Shown: positions 1 to 13,150 of the stretch, in pieces
Numbering within the stretch: position 1 is the stretch's first letter
Layout: every line of letters starts with the position of its first letter
Assembly: GCF_958298935.1 (NCBI RefSeq)
Contig: NC_084943.1
Span: forward strand, 19,833,001 to 19,897,000
Origin: Phragmites australis
Taxonomy: Eukaryota; Streptophyta; Magnoliopsida; Poales; Poaceae
DNA: 64,000 nucleotides
Direction of reading: 5' to 3'
Program-made: the position numbers and the translations under genes
The notes under the pieces: generated by a model
Databases searched by the model: none
Told to the model about the DNA's origin: nothing
The model's input: only the letters and a program-made list of their open reading frames with translations

Positions 1-214
1 AGACGTGTTCTTTCTAGTTATTTGGGTAGCTTGGGGTGGTTTCACACCGAAGTTGGGGGGGGGGGTATCAATGGTGTAGGTGATGATTGTGAATTGTGTA
101 GTGTATGCAAAAAAGAGACAATGTTAGTGTTGACTGTTTGTGATCTAGGCCACTTTGGCATCAAAATGTTTTAGTTCATTCGGGCATGCATAAATGGTGC
201 TTCTGATTGTGCAG

Positions 215-1948
215 GTAATGTTGGAGTTGCTCCTCGGGTTGGCCTTATGCATGTGGGCAGGGCTCTCTGTCCCAGCGAAGTTCCTTTCAGTGCTCCCACA
301 TTCAGAGGAGAATAGGTAAGCCTATTTTAAGTTCACTACGGTATTTAGGTTATTCCTGAGTTTGTGATGTGGTATTGTGGCTGATGGTCGTAAAGTGTCT
401 TCAAAGATAATGCAATCTTAGAATTTATAAAGTCAAAACTAGTTTCTGCAATTATGAAATTGTGGGACAGAAACTAGGAATGAAGTTACAGGAAGTGTGG
501 CTTAATACCATTGCTTGAGCTCGTCTTGTCAAATGTCCTTGTAATCAACTGTGTAGTTGTGAACTGTATAAATCCTCAATAACATGGGTTTATAGTACAT
601 GCATACAGTAAAGTAGAGTTGTGATAGATTACTCAAATTAATGTACATGAATACAAAACTGTTTACAATTATTTATCGTGCATTAGTGATTCGATAGTCA
701 TCAGAAAATAACACAAAAGACTGCACAATGCAGAATATCTGAACTGTGAAAACTCTGTCACATGTCGAATATATGGTCTTTCTGAACAGGGATCACATCA
801 TGTCTTGACTCTTGGCTGTGTAAGCACTAAGAGTTTGATGCAGCAATGTCACATGCTAGTTTGTGCATTGGAAGAGGGGAATCTTGTTTGTGAAATATGT
901 GGGAGTGGGACCTTCTAAAAGTTACCTTCTTTTTGCTTTAGGATATAGCATACCAACAAAATTAGATATGTGTGGTTGTAAACTGGTTAATTTTGTCATT
1001 ATGTGAATTTGATGCTGTTATGGAGAGTATCTTCAGCAGGAGGAGAATCAAATCAGATAGAGATAGAGTTTGTTAGTTTAAGTTAGTTTGGTTGGATTCA
1101 TTAGTTGGAGATAGGATTGGTTAGTTGGTTTAGCTTAGAGATAAGATTCTCTGTTAGCTCGGGTTCTATTTAAAGGATGGTGATGCACCGATCAATTAAG
1201 CAATGAAATAAGTTTAAAGTCCACATAATCCGCTGCTAAGAGCCTCCTCGTGAGGGCGAGTACGCTCCGCCATTTGCCCCTACCGATCCAATCAACTAAA
1301 CCATATCAGATGCAGTGATAATGCATGCTAGACTGAGAATCGATATAAGAAATACTTTGGGGCTATTTTCTAAACCTTTGTTTGTTACCTTTTGTGCTGT
1401 ATGAGTCAACTGACGTTTGCTGATTTGGGATGTCTGAAATGTCTGTCTTGTTATTTAGTCATGTCTTTTTTAGCAACATTAACCCCCCGAAGTTTGTTTA
1501 TCAGGCAACCCTGCTTTTGCTTACTTTTTCTTTGGGACACTTCTATGATATTTTCCGATCATAAATAGCCGAAGTTCTACCATAGTACTGCATACCTAAA
1601 AGTCACGTACAAGCACCTGGACTTGGAGTTTGTGTGGTGTATCCCCTTCGTGCCTTTCTGAATTAATTTTTTTCTCCAATGCTTACTCGATGATTGCTCT
1701 TTTTCTTGTATTGTGTTATCAGAGTGTCGAAAATACACTACAATTTGCAATCAGGTTATCTAATTTGATGCACGCTGGTAGTGTGGGGGACCACCCATGT
1801 CATTAAGAAATTCTCTTTTTGTGGGTCTCTGATCCGTTGTTACTATGCTTGCAGGATCGTCTCGCTCCCGGCAAACCTGGATTTCATGATCTTCAACCAC
1901 CGCGGAAGAGCACTGCCGTCAGATGCAGACTTGAAGCTGAAGACATAG
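215..1948 (+). CDS. EMC5: EMC5 / membrane magnesium transporter, 3' part (last two exons)
   Basis: Two exons are visible, 215-315 and 1855-1948, each with AG acceptors, and a GT donor at 316. The split codon AG|G gives Arg and the joined frame reads ...LGLALCMWAG...VPAKFLSVLP..., then ...LDFMIFNHRGRALPSD, ending at TAG 1946-1948. The FNHRGR block near the C-terminus and the hydrophobic segment before it are typical of EMC5/MMGT proteins of about 100 residues. EMC5 is a small membrane subunit of the ER membrane protein complex, which inserts tail-anchored and multi-pass proteins; the Mg2+ transport role is older and less certain. The 5' exons lie before base 1. The visible part has no frameshift or stop. 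The family call comes from remembered resemblance, not a search. Confidence 0.8.
316..1854 (+). other. EMC5 intron with an LTR-like insertion
   Basis: This is a 1.5-kb intron between the two visible EMC5 exons. Bases 1-214 before it are also intronic. About 1,068-1,310 looks like a small LTR or LTR remnant: it starts TGTTAGTTTAAG, has a TATA-like CTATTTAAAGG near 1,165, an AATGAAATAAG polyadenylation-like motif near 1,203, and ends ...CCATATCA. No clear target duplication was found, so the limits are tentative. No coding exon is seen elsewhere in it. Confidence 0.4.
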
Positions 1949-2791
1949 ACATGCATTTTCAGATTCTGTTCTTTACTTGCCTCGTAACCTTTGCCCTCGA
2001 GGAGGATCCAGTTTTTGTGCCCCCATTTGTCTAGGGGGAAACCTTCACAGACCATAAGTAACTTATCTACGCTGTAACACTAGAATTCGTGGCACTGTAA
2101 TTCTACATCTGTATGGGGTTAATTCGAGCTTCTGTTGCAGCCTTAGCTGATGCAATCCTTTGTGTGAATCATCAGTTAATCATCAGCTCAAGGTAATTTG
2201 ATGAGATTTGAAAGCATCAGCCTACATGCTGTTTACATTAACATGACCTGAGTGCCCGTGCCTTGCGACGGATAATTGATCGTGTCATGAATCACTCAAC
2301 ATGTCATCTTCTGATGCATTAGACATTATTTTGCAAACAAATTTTTTGTCAAAGTTGCCAAGTAAGTGGAAGTTTTTTTCTAAAAGGAAACCTGCATTCC
2401 TAATAATTTGCTGCAGTGGCAGCAATCACGTGGGAGGGGATGATCTGATCTGAGCAGTATAGTCCAAGACCAAAGAGAAGAGGGCGAAGGTTCCGCCAGG
2501 ACGATCCAGGCCGTCCACCCTAGAAATCGAACGGCTGCAGAAATCCCCGAAGCCGCGTGAGACCCAGAGAGAACGTGTGAGCGCCCTCCACCCCACGCTG
2601 GAACGGAATTGGAATCTCGCTCGCGCTCGGACAGTCGTCGCCCTGACCGGTGGGCCCCAACGGGCAGTCTCTCCGCGCGCGCCCCCAAAATCATCCCGAG
2701 CTCCAGCTGCTTCCCTTCCCTTCTCGAGAGGAGAGGCGGGGACGAGACGAGCGCGGCGGCATCGCCTCCCAAAACCCTCGCCTCCCCTCCC
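1949..2791. other. Intergenic spacer: EMC5 3' UTR and promoter/5' UTR of the zf-C3H1 gene
   Basis: About 840 bp separate the EMC5 stop from the next start codon, and both genes point the same way. The first 400 bp are AT-rich, as expected for a 3' UTR and terminator. From about 2,550 the sequence becomes strongly GC-rich, as in a grass 5' UTR. No clear TATA box was found. Confidence 0.5.
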
Positions 2792-5690
2792 ATGTCGAGC
2801 CCGCGACCCGCCCCCGCACCCGCCCCAGCCGCCGCCGCAGCCGCAGCAGCAGGCCAGAACCCTAGAGCGGCCCCCTCCGCTCCGGCGGCGGCGAGGGCGC
2901 GCGAGGAGGGCGAGGTCTCCTCCGGCGCCGACGACGACGAGGTGAGCGCCCCGGCCCGCACGCTAGCTTGCTTGTCTTGGATCCAGCCTCCCGCAGCCGT
3001 TCCTCTCCCGCGCCGCGGCGCTGGCTGGGGCCTGTGGCGGGAAGCGGCCGTGTTGCAGTTGCTTGCCGTTGACGCTTTGACTCATCCCGCGGGTAGGGAT
3101 TGCGGTGTGGATTGGCGTGGTTGGGTGCTCGCTTAGACGTTTTGAAGCGTGCTTGTTTGCAGCAGGACGGATTATGGGTGGATGGATGGACGCGTTGTTT
3201 GGGTAGTGGCACTGAGATATGACAGCAATAGGGTTTCCAGGATTGGAGACATGCTCATGAGCTCATCGCTTGGTTTTAGGACATACATAGGGTTTGGATG
3301 TGATGTGATTCTGCGGTTACGGCTGAGCTGGCTCAGGTTGTAGTACTGCTTAATTGAAGCTGTACAAGAAAATATGTCGTATGATGTGCGTTTTTTGCGT
3401 TGCTAGTTTCCAAATCGGTGCTGTAGGGTTACGGTGGCCGGATGGCATTATAGGTTTTTTGAATTTCCATATGGCGCATTTATGCACTGCATTTATCACC
3501 TATTCATGTAATGTACTTACGTAGTATGTACATTTTTATGTATTTATCACCTTCATGTTATGTGTGTACCTATCGAAGCATTTATTGTCTTTTCATGTGC
3601 TTAGATTTGTGACATTTTTTGCTTGTCGTGCTCATTAAATTTCTGCAAGCAGGCACTGCAAACTCGATTGGATGCTCCATACAATGTTGGGAAGTTTGTG
3701 GAGCCTGGTGCTCAAGTCCCTGGTAAAGGTAAGATCCGTTTGGTGTTAAACTGCTACTTTTGTGTGTTTCATATTTAATGTCAGTTTCTGTTCATGGAAG
3801 GACAGACTGCCGCTTATACTGATCCTGCTGCCTTACCTCTTTCCTTCGATTTACCAGGTGGTAATGCCTTGAGTGTCACAAATGTTATGGCTCACAAAAC
3901 AGCTGCTCCAAGTTATAAGAAGATCATGAGGGTGAATCAAGGGCAATTCAAACCCGGCACAAATCGAAATCTTACATGGCAGAAGCCTGTGTCAAGTGAT
4001 AACCTTGTGATAACTTTCTCTGATGATGATAGTGGGACCGACTCAGGAAAGACAAAGCAAGATAGAGTTAGAGATATTAAGGCCAGCTCTCAAGGTACAC
4101 AGAAAACAAGGACTAGTATGCAAACTAGGATCATGAGAGAGGAAGCACCTCAGCATAAAACCCACAGTGCAAAGATAGGATCCGCAAACTTCCCTGCTTT
4201 TCCACTCACACTCAGAAATGCAGGGGCTAGTAGGGGATCAAGTGCTACGTTTTTTAGGAGAGAACCACCTATGCGCCAAGTTACTCCTCTAAAGTCTAAG
4301 CAAAAGGATGGAAATGGTGTAGGAGTAAATTCTGCGGATCATAGGTTAGAAAGCTTGCGCCATAAAATAGCGGCTAGAGAAAATGAACTAAAAAGTCAAA
4401 AAAGACATATGTCTGTTGCTATGAAGAATGCAGATCTCTCTACTGATCAGGCAAGGCTGCCATCAGAAAAGATAGGATTTGAAACTTTCAACAGTGGTGA
4501 ATGCTCACGCCTTAATAGTCCATTTGAACATGATGGAGGACCTAGTAAAAGATTGAAGCCCAATCAGCAGCATTCCTACAGTCAAGTTTGCAGTGACTTG
4601 GTAACACTGGCACCTATTAGTTGTTCGACAGGGAAAAACAACATGCAATCTTCTGAAGTGATAGATCACCTTGCAAATGGAACTACCGTGAACTGTAGTG
4701 TTGATGAAACAGAGCATGCAGTCACAGAAGAACTTTCAGGTCAAATACAGCATGGTGGTGCACCTAAGAACCTTCCGTCATCTAAAACCCACCGCAAAGG
4801 TACAGAAGGTGCTGGGAATCATTCTACGGTTGAGTTGCGTAGCAGTCTTGCAGCAGCACCATTTACTAATGGGCAAATTATGCCTGAAGATACTAGTTTT
4901 TTGGTGCCAGTCACTTCTTCCCAAGCTGAGCAACGGGTAATGCCTATTGGTACTTCAGCAGTATTAAACCGTAGGCCACACTTGCAACCTGGAGAGGTTA
5001 GTTCAGCACTCTTGTGTCACCCTTATTCTAGTACTTATTTTTCTTGCCTTTTGGAAATGCATTTAATTAGTTGATGATGCTCAGCAACTGCTCTTGCAAA
5101 CATGATAAAATGTCCCTCCTTAAATGTTGAGTTCTTTGAGATGCAAATACTGCAATGTGGAATCATCAGAAATTATGCGCTGGCTATACTTCAATACCAA
5201 ACTGAGAGACATTTCTTCTGAAAACATGAATTTCATCAATTCCATGTCTTTATTTGAGTATCGGACTCATTTTAGATTCTTTTGCTGTAATTAAGTTTTA
5301 CAGTGTCTGCAATTTTTTTTAAAAATTGTAGAGTATTAGTTATATTTAATTTGGGGCAATTGTGTTCTTGCCTCTACTTTGGATTGCAACTGTGAATTAG
5401 CCCCTCCTTTTCCAAATTTGTGATTTTACCCCTCCTTTTTCATAGTGAAATTGCCGTTTGCCCCTAGTTTGGGGTTCTGTTAGGTGAAGCCCGATTAAAT
5501 AAATTTTAAAAAAGAAGAAAATGAAAGAAAAATGGAAGAAAGACCAAACTTCCCTCCCCTTACGCTTTCACCATCCGTGACTCACCCGTGACTCTCTCTC
5601 ATGACGGCGGCGGGGCGCAGGCGAGGGGCGGCGCGGCCTGGGTGGCACGGTCCACTCCTTCCCAAACCTTATCCCCTCTCCAGCTCCTCT

Positions 5691-5750
<60 letters not shown>

Positions 5751-8700
5751 CTGCAAGCAGCAGGACATCTTCCTCTGCCATTTTCCGCCTCCAAAGCTGC
5801 AGCAGCACTGAGTTGATCCTACTGACCATCTACGTCGAGCATTTGGCCTTCCCAATGCCTAGAGCTCCGCCACTGCTCTCCTCTGCTCTTCCCCTCGTTT
5901 TCCTCACAACCAAGCACCATTGAGCAGCACACCACCATTGCAGCACCCCCGAGCTCAAATCCGAAGCCACCAAGCACGGATCAGCCCAACCAAGCCCCAA
6001 ATCGCGTTTTGGAAGGTCGTGCGGAGCTTTCCCCGCCGAATCCTGCGTGAATCCCTCAGTTCCTGGGCCAAATCAAGTTTCGTGTGCCGCGTTCTTCATC
6101 TCTAACTCAGGCCGGCAATGCCTCCCCACCGTGAGTCGCCGCTGCAGCATCTCCCCATGCCGGATGAACCTTGGGGTGAGCTTGCCTACACACTGGTGAG
6201 GCTCACTACTCCCTTTTCCTCCCTCCCCGCGAGCTCTCTTGCTGCAGCCGCGAGCACCCAAGCTGCTGCGCGCCATGGACGCTGGCGAGCGTGCCGTACC
6301 GTCGGCCATGGCTACCTGGGCGCTCTTTACCAGGTCAACCAGTCTGGCCCCATGCTTAGTCTCAGTGGCTAGCTGCAGCTGGGTGTAAAAAATTCCACCT
6401 GTTAATAATTGGTTGAAAAGAAAAGTTGAGAAATGGATTTATTCTTACAATGTTAAATTGACTGCAGCATTGTAATATTCATGGGAAAATAAATCTTGTT
6501 AGCTGCCTTTTACAAAGTCATAAGAAAAGTAGGGGCAAAATCTACAAGGGTATACATGTCCTTTTACAGCTGCCTTCACACCGTTAAGTGCTCTTAATGG
6601 AATGGGGGCAAACACAATCTTCAGTTCAAAAAAGCGGGGGCAAAATCGCGAAGTTGTAAAAGTAGAGGTAAAATCACAGTTTCACTTCCAAGTAGGGTAA
6701 GAACACAATTGCCCCATTGAATTTTGACAGTACACACATAATGAACATCATAGTCTGAATCATGATGCCGACCCATGTGTAGAGTAAATAGTTAATTCCC
6801 CTTTTTCTGTTTTGGTAGAATGCCGATCTTTTGAACAGTAGTCACCAGATAGGTGCAGAAGGCCAGAACAAAAGATTGTTCTCTCTGCTTGAGTTGGAGG
6901 AACTCCAAGAGAGAGAATTGGAGGATGCTCAGGAGCATAGACGGAAATGTGAAGTTGAAGAAAGAGAAGCTCTTAGAGCTTATCGCAAAGCACAAAGAGC
7001 TTTAATGGAGGCAAATGAAAGGTGTACCATCCTTCGTAGGAAAAGAGAGATTTGCTCTGCACAAGTTCATGGTTTTATTGCGGATTCTTTGGTACAGTCA
7101 TTGAGTATTCAGAATGCTGGAGATGGCCTTGCAATGCCATCACTACTCAATTCTCAGATGCATGCAGATTGTCAGATGGCTGAAAATCAGGGTGGTAGGT
7201 ACAGTCTATACCCTGACGAACCTCCTCAGCAGCCAGTTGATAAGCATGAGGCACGGCCAAACTATCATGATGAGCTTGCTGCCAGCACTGCTGATCCAAA
7301 CTTTGTGAGTACTGCCAATGATAACAGCATGCCTTCAGATTACATGGAAGAAGATCTTCCGTTCACTGCTAGGAGGACAAGATCAGAGTGTGCTTCACAT
7401 CTGGATAATCACATTGAAGAAACTATACATGTATATGCAGAGGAAAACAGACAAGCTTCTGGTGATAGTGTGCAGGATTATGAGCTTTTAGAAGCTTCTT
7501 TGAGGTCTAGATTGGTGGAAAGATTTGGGAAGAAATCATGTCCGAATATCACCGGACAAGGCACCGAAGAACTTGCTGTTGGAAAAGTAGCTGGGGCTGA
7601 ACATGACAAAGGGTCTGCACATGTTGGACTTCAGTTACAGGAAGCAGAGCAGAATGTTATGACAACCCTTGAAGGTCATATCACTTGCATTTCTATTATA
7701 ATACTTCTAAATTCTCCACTTAATAATGATCTGTATACGTGTTGAGACATTGTAATGATATAGTGATTTACTCTGCAAGCATTCATTCGTTAATCTAATC
7801 AGTTATCTTGTATCTTCGTGATGACTACTGTTAGGCTCTTCAAAATACACACACAGTATGAGTGTTTAATAAGTTTTACTAACAATGAGTTCTATTACAA
7901 TAATACTGCATTTTTTTCATCATTTTGTTGTCCTTCCATGGAAATCTATTAAAATTGAAGTCCTATAGGATGAAATCGTTACTGTTTGGGGGCATCAGTT
8001 TCTTATGTTGATGTGAATGGGAAGGTCTAATTGTATGGGCAACTGGGCATGCATTCTTGAATATTCAAGTGTGGCTAAAAATATTCTATATCTGCCTTTC
8101 CTTCAAATGATGATGATATGTTTTTCTACATTGCATGTAGACTTCTGTGTAACGATACTTGTTGTATTGTGCAGATACAATGGAGCATGGAAATGATGGC
8201 GCTGAAAAGACTGGCGGTCTCTCGAATTCTAATAGTGGTCCTTCAATGGGCAACTGTGATCCTGAGGACAACATTTCCTCTCTCAGAGAATTGTGCATGC
8301 CATTGAGTACGAACAGTCCCATTTTCCCTTCATCAGTTCCACAAAATGCTGCTAGACACATCAAGTGGGCATTTCCTGGCTTTTGTAAGGAAGTTTCAGA
8401 TTTCAAAAATGGCTATCTGACCAGTGATGCAGCATCTGAAGCAACAGAAAGTGTACAAGATATAATACAGGATCGTGATGGAGAGAATGTGAAGATGCTC
8501 CCAACTACACAAAAGGATAATGATATGGCACACAGTGGGATCGATCCCTTCTGGCCCTTCTGCATGTTTGAGCTCCGAGGAAAATGCAATGATGAAGAGT
8601 GCCAATGGCAACATGCCGAGCATCATGCTTGGAGAAAGTCAAAGCACACAAAAGATGCAATGACCTCTGCTTCAGGTTTGTTATACGTGAAATCAATCTC

Positions 8701-11700
8701 TTATCATGTTCATTACTTGATTTTACTTGTATCCGTATGACTTTCATATGCACTGTGCTTTGTGAAGGTTCCACATTTGATGAATAAAAATGAATTAATG
8801 CAGGAAGGATTCGTTGTGGTCTGTTTCAGCATATTCTTCCTGTACCAGCATACCGTGTTGGTTCGAATCTTATTAAAGCTGATCTGAACTTGATGCAGTC
8901 AGTGTTGGCTAGCAGTTTATGGCAATATTGGCAAAGGGGGTTTTGCGCTTCCTTTCCTTTACCTTTGTCTGTTCAGAGAGTTCTTCCATCAGATGCACCA
9001 TTCTTACAGACTGGTGATGGTTTGATTGCAGATTTTGATAGGAACAGACAGCTATTAAATTTTCGAATGCTGGATATTAGGAAGGTGGGTGGAGTGCACT
9101 GTATCGTAGTTATCATCACATCACGGAAGTGGCATGCATATCAGAGTCCGGTTCCCTTATAATTGAAGTTTTCTGTTCTCCATGTTCTCATGATGGCATA
9201 ATGCATATAGATTATTTTGATTAGCTTGTTGGCACTCACTTGATGATAGTGCGCCCTTTTTTCTTTGCGGTTCCTTGCAAAAATGCATTAAGTTTGACAT
9301 TTACTTCCGCAGTGGACCAATTATTCATTTCACCACTTATGGTGTTTAAATTTTATAGTAGCAGAAACATGACGAATTGGCAGTTTTTCCTTTGAATGAA
9401 CATACTTACTAGTTCATTGCTATCTGATCTACTTAAATTTTGATTATTGTCATTTAACTTCTTGTTCTGTAGAATAAGATTGTACAGGGATCTGTTGATG
9501 TTGAATTCTTCTTAGAGGGCGCACTTGGTTTATATTGCGGAAAAGTAAACAAACCTGACAGGATCAAGGTGATCTTCTCTGTATTGGATAACATAACTTT
9601 CACATTATAACATGTTTTAGCTGCTTCTACAGAGTTGAATTCAGGTTATTTATTGGCCATAAGCTTATCTCTAAATAATAGATATACATTCTGTAGGCTC
9701 TTTCACTTCTGGCGCGTGCTATTGAGGCTGATCCAAGTACAGTTATCCTGTGGGTGTTTTATCTCCATATTTACTATCAAAAGGATGAAGGACTTGGGAA
9801 GGATGACATGTTTTCAGATGCGGTACACTATTTATCGATCACTCTGTTCCACTTAATTCAGGCCCTAAAAAATGTTATGGTAGAACTCATGAGCTACAAA
9901 TGATTTTTAGTTTTCTTTTGATTATCTTGTTCTAATATATCGACTGCATGGGGTTCACCTTGTTAATACAAAAAATAAATATTGTGTCATTTGGTACAAC
10001 TTGTGTGCTCCGTATAACCCAAGTCATTTACAATAGATTGTGCCCTCTCACACCAGAATATACCTCAATCCCTGTGTGGTCTATGATGGAGTTGGAGCAA
10101 CGAGAGGTCATTTTCCAGTTTTTCACTTTGTTGTTAGGTCATGGGAAATAACTAGATGAGATAGAGAACATTTCATATTTGTAATCTGCATACAATCTAT
10201 GCATGTTTGCTCTATAGTTCAGTATCATTTGGTATCTACTATTATGTAATTACCAATAAACCTTATACTTTGTTTTATTTTTAGGTGCAACACAACGTTT
10301 ACTCCTATGAACTATGGCTTATGTATATTAATAGTAGGTTGCGCTTTGATGACCGATTGGATGCTTATAATGATGCTTTGAGCATGCTCTGCCAAATGAC
10401 AGCAGACACTGACAAGGATTTCAAAGAAAGAAGTGCTTTCATACTAGATATCTTCTTACAGATGATTTACTTCCTGTGCATGTCTGGAAATGTAGAGAAG
10501 GCGATTTCTAGGATTTTGGGGATTCTTCCAACTGCAGCTCCTGACAATTCTGGTGACAAGTTGCTCGCTGATGTCATTTCTTGCTTGACCATGTCTGACA
10601 GATGCATATTTTGGATTTCGTGCCTATATGTCTCAATTTACAGGAAGCTTCCAGAGGAAATTACTGATCAGCTAGAGTTCCAGAAATCTCTGCCTCGTGC
10701 CTTAGCATGGCCTGCTGTTGAGCCTAGTGTAGATAACAGAAGTCAGATTATAGAGCTTTTGAAATATGCTGCTGATAAGATGGCTGTAGATATTAGTGAG
10801 AGTGTTAAAAATGGGGATCCGTCTTACCTGACGTTATCACAAATCCTTGCTGTTAACCACATTAGTTGTCTAGCTGCTCTTGAAGGCTTCAAATCTTCTG
10901 CTGATATGCTGGTGAAGTATATGGAGGAGTACCCAACGTGTCCTCAGATTCTCCTTACCTCAGCTTGGCTAGAAAGAAAGTATGGTACATGTCCTGGTCT
11001 GAAAGGTTTTGATGAGTTACTATTGGATTGGCCTAAAGAGATGGAAGGAATTCAATATCTGTGGAATCAATATGTCGCGTATGCTTTGGTCGATAATATT
11101 GAGTTAGCTGAGAAGGTACTAGCTTGCTGGTTTGAAGAATATGGAGAGGATCGTGATACCCAAAGTAATGTTTCTGTTGGTACAGTAGAAGTCAGCACTG
11201 AAGCGTCCGGACAACCATCACTTGCTTCAGCCCAGAAAGTTGGTTCGAGTCCATCTACATCAGAAGATCAGGTCTTTCGGTTATTAAATCTCTCATTGTA
11301 TAAGATACTAGAGAACAACCTACCGGAAGCAGAAGTTGCTGTGGATAAAGCATTGAAATCGGCTCATGGGGAGTGCTATGAGCACTGTTTAAGAGAACAT
11401 GCCGCAATTCACACGCTGGAGAAATCATCATCTTCTGCAGATGCTCAAACTCAAGCTGCCTTCAGCTTAATCATTGGTTATCTTGCAGATCATCGGAACT
11501 TGCCCGCAAAAGATTTGCTGTCAAGAAAGTTTTGCCAGAATGTTAAGAAGCATAGGCTTAAGCAGTTAATAGATGACACTATAGGTCCGGCATCTGTAGA
11601 TTCTTCTCTGATAAATTCTGTCCTTGAAGTGTGCTTTGGCCCATCTCTCCTTCCAGAAAAAATTGGCAAAGTGAAGTACTTGGTTGATTTTGTTGAATCA

Positions 11701-12075
11701 GTGATGGAGGTTCTTCCTGCAAACTATCGCCTAGCCTTGGCAGTTGGTGGATTCATTGTTAAGCGGTACACAGGTGCTGACCCTACCTCCATGGGCACCA
11801 GGTTCTGGGCAAGCTCTGTTCTGATCAACTCCATTTTCCAAGCTGTACCTGTTGCGCCAGAATCGGTATGGCTAGAAGGTGCCAGTCTCCTGGAGAAACT
11901 GCATGCTGCAGAGACCGTGAAGAGGTTCCACCAGCAGGCAACATCCGTCTACCCCTTCTCCTTCAAGCTGTGGCACGCGTACTTGAACGTCTGTAAGGCC
12001 GGCGGGAGCAACACAGAGAGCATAGTGGAATCTGCTAGGCAACGTGGCATCGAGCTGAATCTGACCCCTACCTAA
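2792..12075 (+). CDS. zf-C3H1 domain protein with C-terminal HAT/TPR-like repeats (ZFC3H1/Red1-like)
   Basis: Nine exons fit one frame with canonical GT-AG borders: 2792-2941, 3653-3728, 3801-4996, 6819-7674, 8175-8675, 8804-9084, 9473-9568, 9697-9822 and 10285-12075. They total 5,073 nt, or 1,690 residues. The N-terminus is Ala/Pro-rich, then acidic. A charged coiled coil lies near residues 485-560. The zinc finger FELRGKCNDEECQWQH lies near 889-906 (three Cys, one His). Exons 8-9 (from about residue 1,050) carry helical HAT/TPR-like repeats such as SYELWLMYIN. ZFC3H1 in humans and Red1 in fission yeast link polyadenylated nuclear RNA to Mtr4 and the exosome; the same role here is inferred. 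An in-frame ATG at 2609 exists, but 2792 is preferred because the sequence before it reads like 5' UTR. No lesion was seen. Confidence 0.85.
5353..6715. mobile_element. Mutator-like element (Pack-MULE candidate) in intron 3 of the zf-C3H1 gene
   Basis: The ends are inverted repeats: the left begins GGGGCAATTGTGTTCTTGCC and the right ends GAACACAATTGCCCC. Similarity extends inward for roughly 100 bp with mismatches. The flanks are ATTTAATTT (5344-5352) and ATTGAATTT (6716-6724), a 9-bp target duplication with one mismatch, which is the Mutator hallmark. The 1.36-kb body has no transposase. About 5,580-6,370 is GC-rich with open frames on both strands, as in elements that have picked up exon pieces, but I could not name a donor gene. 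The element lies inside an intron, so the host reading frame is intact. Confidence 0.8.
5692..5748. repeat. (CT)n microsatellite inside the Mutator-like element
   Basis: A pure CT run of about 57 bp. It creates Ser-Leu and Arg-Glu repeat peptides in several frames that should not be taken as genes. Confidence 0.95.
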
Positions 12076-12883
12076 CTGTCCCTTTGATCCAAAGACGAAG
12101 CGATTCGGCAGACGGAGCTGTAGGTAGTGTTGTGTTAACTGGAGATGACGTAGATACTGGTGGTGGCGGTGGTGGTGGGATCGTTTTGTTCTTCAGGCAC
12201 AGGTTTAGTGGCACATAGTCGTGGATACCATACAACATCTAACTAGTGGCGATGGATACAAGCATATGGGCATACAATACAGTGGAATGTTGGTGGCAGA
12301 TTTATTGATTTGTAACATTTTAATTAATCCTTGTTTTCTCTGTTATGCATAAATGTTGTTTTGAAGTATCATGATTAATGGAGATATGAAATGAGAATTT
12401 TGGTTCACCCTTGCAATGTTCTTTACTCAACGTTGCATTGTGGAGTATTAATCTTGATGATCACAATTCTGTTTTGGTCCAACAAAAGCCATTCTGATTC
12501 TAGGATGGCGCTGGTACCGATCTGGTTAGGCTATCTCTAGCAGTTACCTTGAATTTTCATCCTAAAAATACTATTACAGCATCCTCTATTATTATTATAG
12601 TATCTCTTATTTTTTCATCTTCAACAGCTATCTATTTTCTACCTTCTACTTCTCTTTTTCTCTCTCCGATTCTGCTGTCAGTCTCTGTGAACAGTACAGT
12701 GATGCAAACGATTCCAACTTGCGATTTCAGCTTTGCACCGCCAGGTTGGTAACCTTCCCTTCCACCCCTAATCTCCCAATCGGTTTTACCGCGAGCGGGT
12801 TACTTGGACCCGACTCTATTCCATCCGTTTGGTCTACTCCATCCGTTTGGTCTACGTGAGCGGCGGTGTTATGTGCTTTTACT
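12076..12883. other. 3' UTR and 3' flank of the zf-C3H1 gene
   Basis: This is non-coding sequence after the stop codon, with a short GGTGGCGGT repeat near 12,160 and an AT-rich stretch up to 12,500. About 12,540-12,710 resembles a small dispersed repeat (ATTATTATAGTATCTCTT); a related motif is near 56,080. About 12,825-12,860 has a short direct repeat of CCATCCGTTTGGTCTA. No gene is seen. Confidence 0.4.
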
Positions 12884-13136
12884 AGGCCCGGTTATAGTTA
12901 GGCTGAGGCTTAGAAAGCTGGTTATAGAAAAATTGTTTTTAAAGGATAAAATATATAATATATGTAATACCTAATATTATCTCTTAGAAACTTAAAAAGC
13001 TCATCCAGACTAACTTCTGGTTTCTTCGTAATAATGACAATTTTACTTCTCAGAAACTATTTTTAAAAACAAACTGTTTGATTCAGTTTTACTTCTAAAT
13101 AGCAAAAACCACTGGAAGGTGAATCAAACACGGCCT
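12884..13136. mobile_element. Short MITE-like element
   Basis: About 250 bp of AT-rich sequence run from AGGCCCGGTTATAG to AATCAAACACGGCCT. Read inward from the other side, the right end is AGGCCGTGTTTGATT, an imperfect match to the left end. This type is common next to grass genes. No clean target duplication was found. Confidence 0.4.
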
Positions 13137-13150
13137 AGCGTCGGTGGCTA

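Noticed and set aside
2609..2791. In-frame upstream ATG that would extend the zf-C3H1 protein by 61 residues
   Set aside because: The added residues are low-complexity and read like GC-rich 5' UTR; 2792 gives a normal-looking N-terminus. Not excluded without cDNA.
5568..5923. Arg-Glu and Ser-Leu repeat proteins on both strands
   Set aside because: They are translations of a (CT)n microsatellite inside a transposon.
9948..10151. Extra exon in intron 8 of the zf-C3H1 gene
   Set aside because: Exon 8 joins directly to the 10,285 exon in frame (FSDA-VQHNVYSYELW), and the small open stretch resembles no part of the family.
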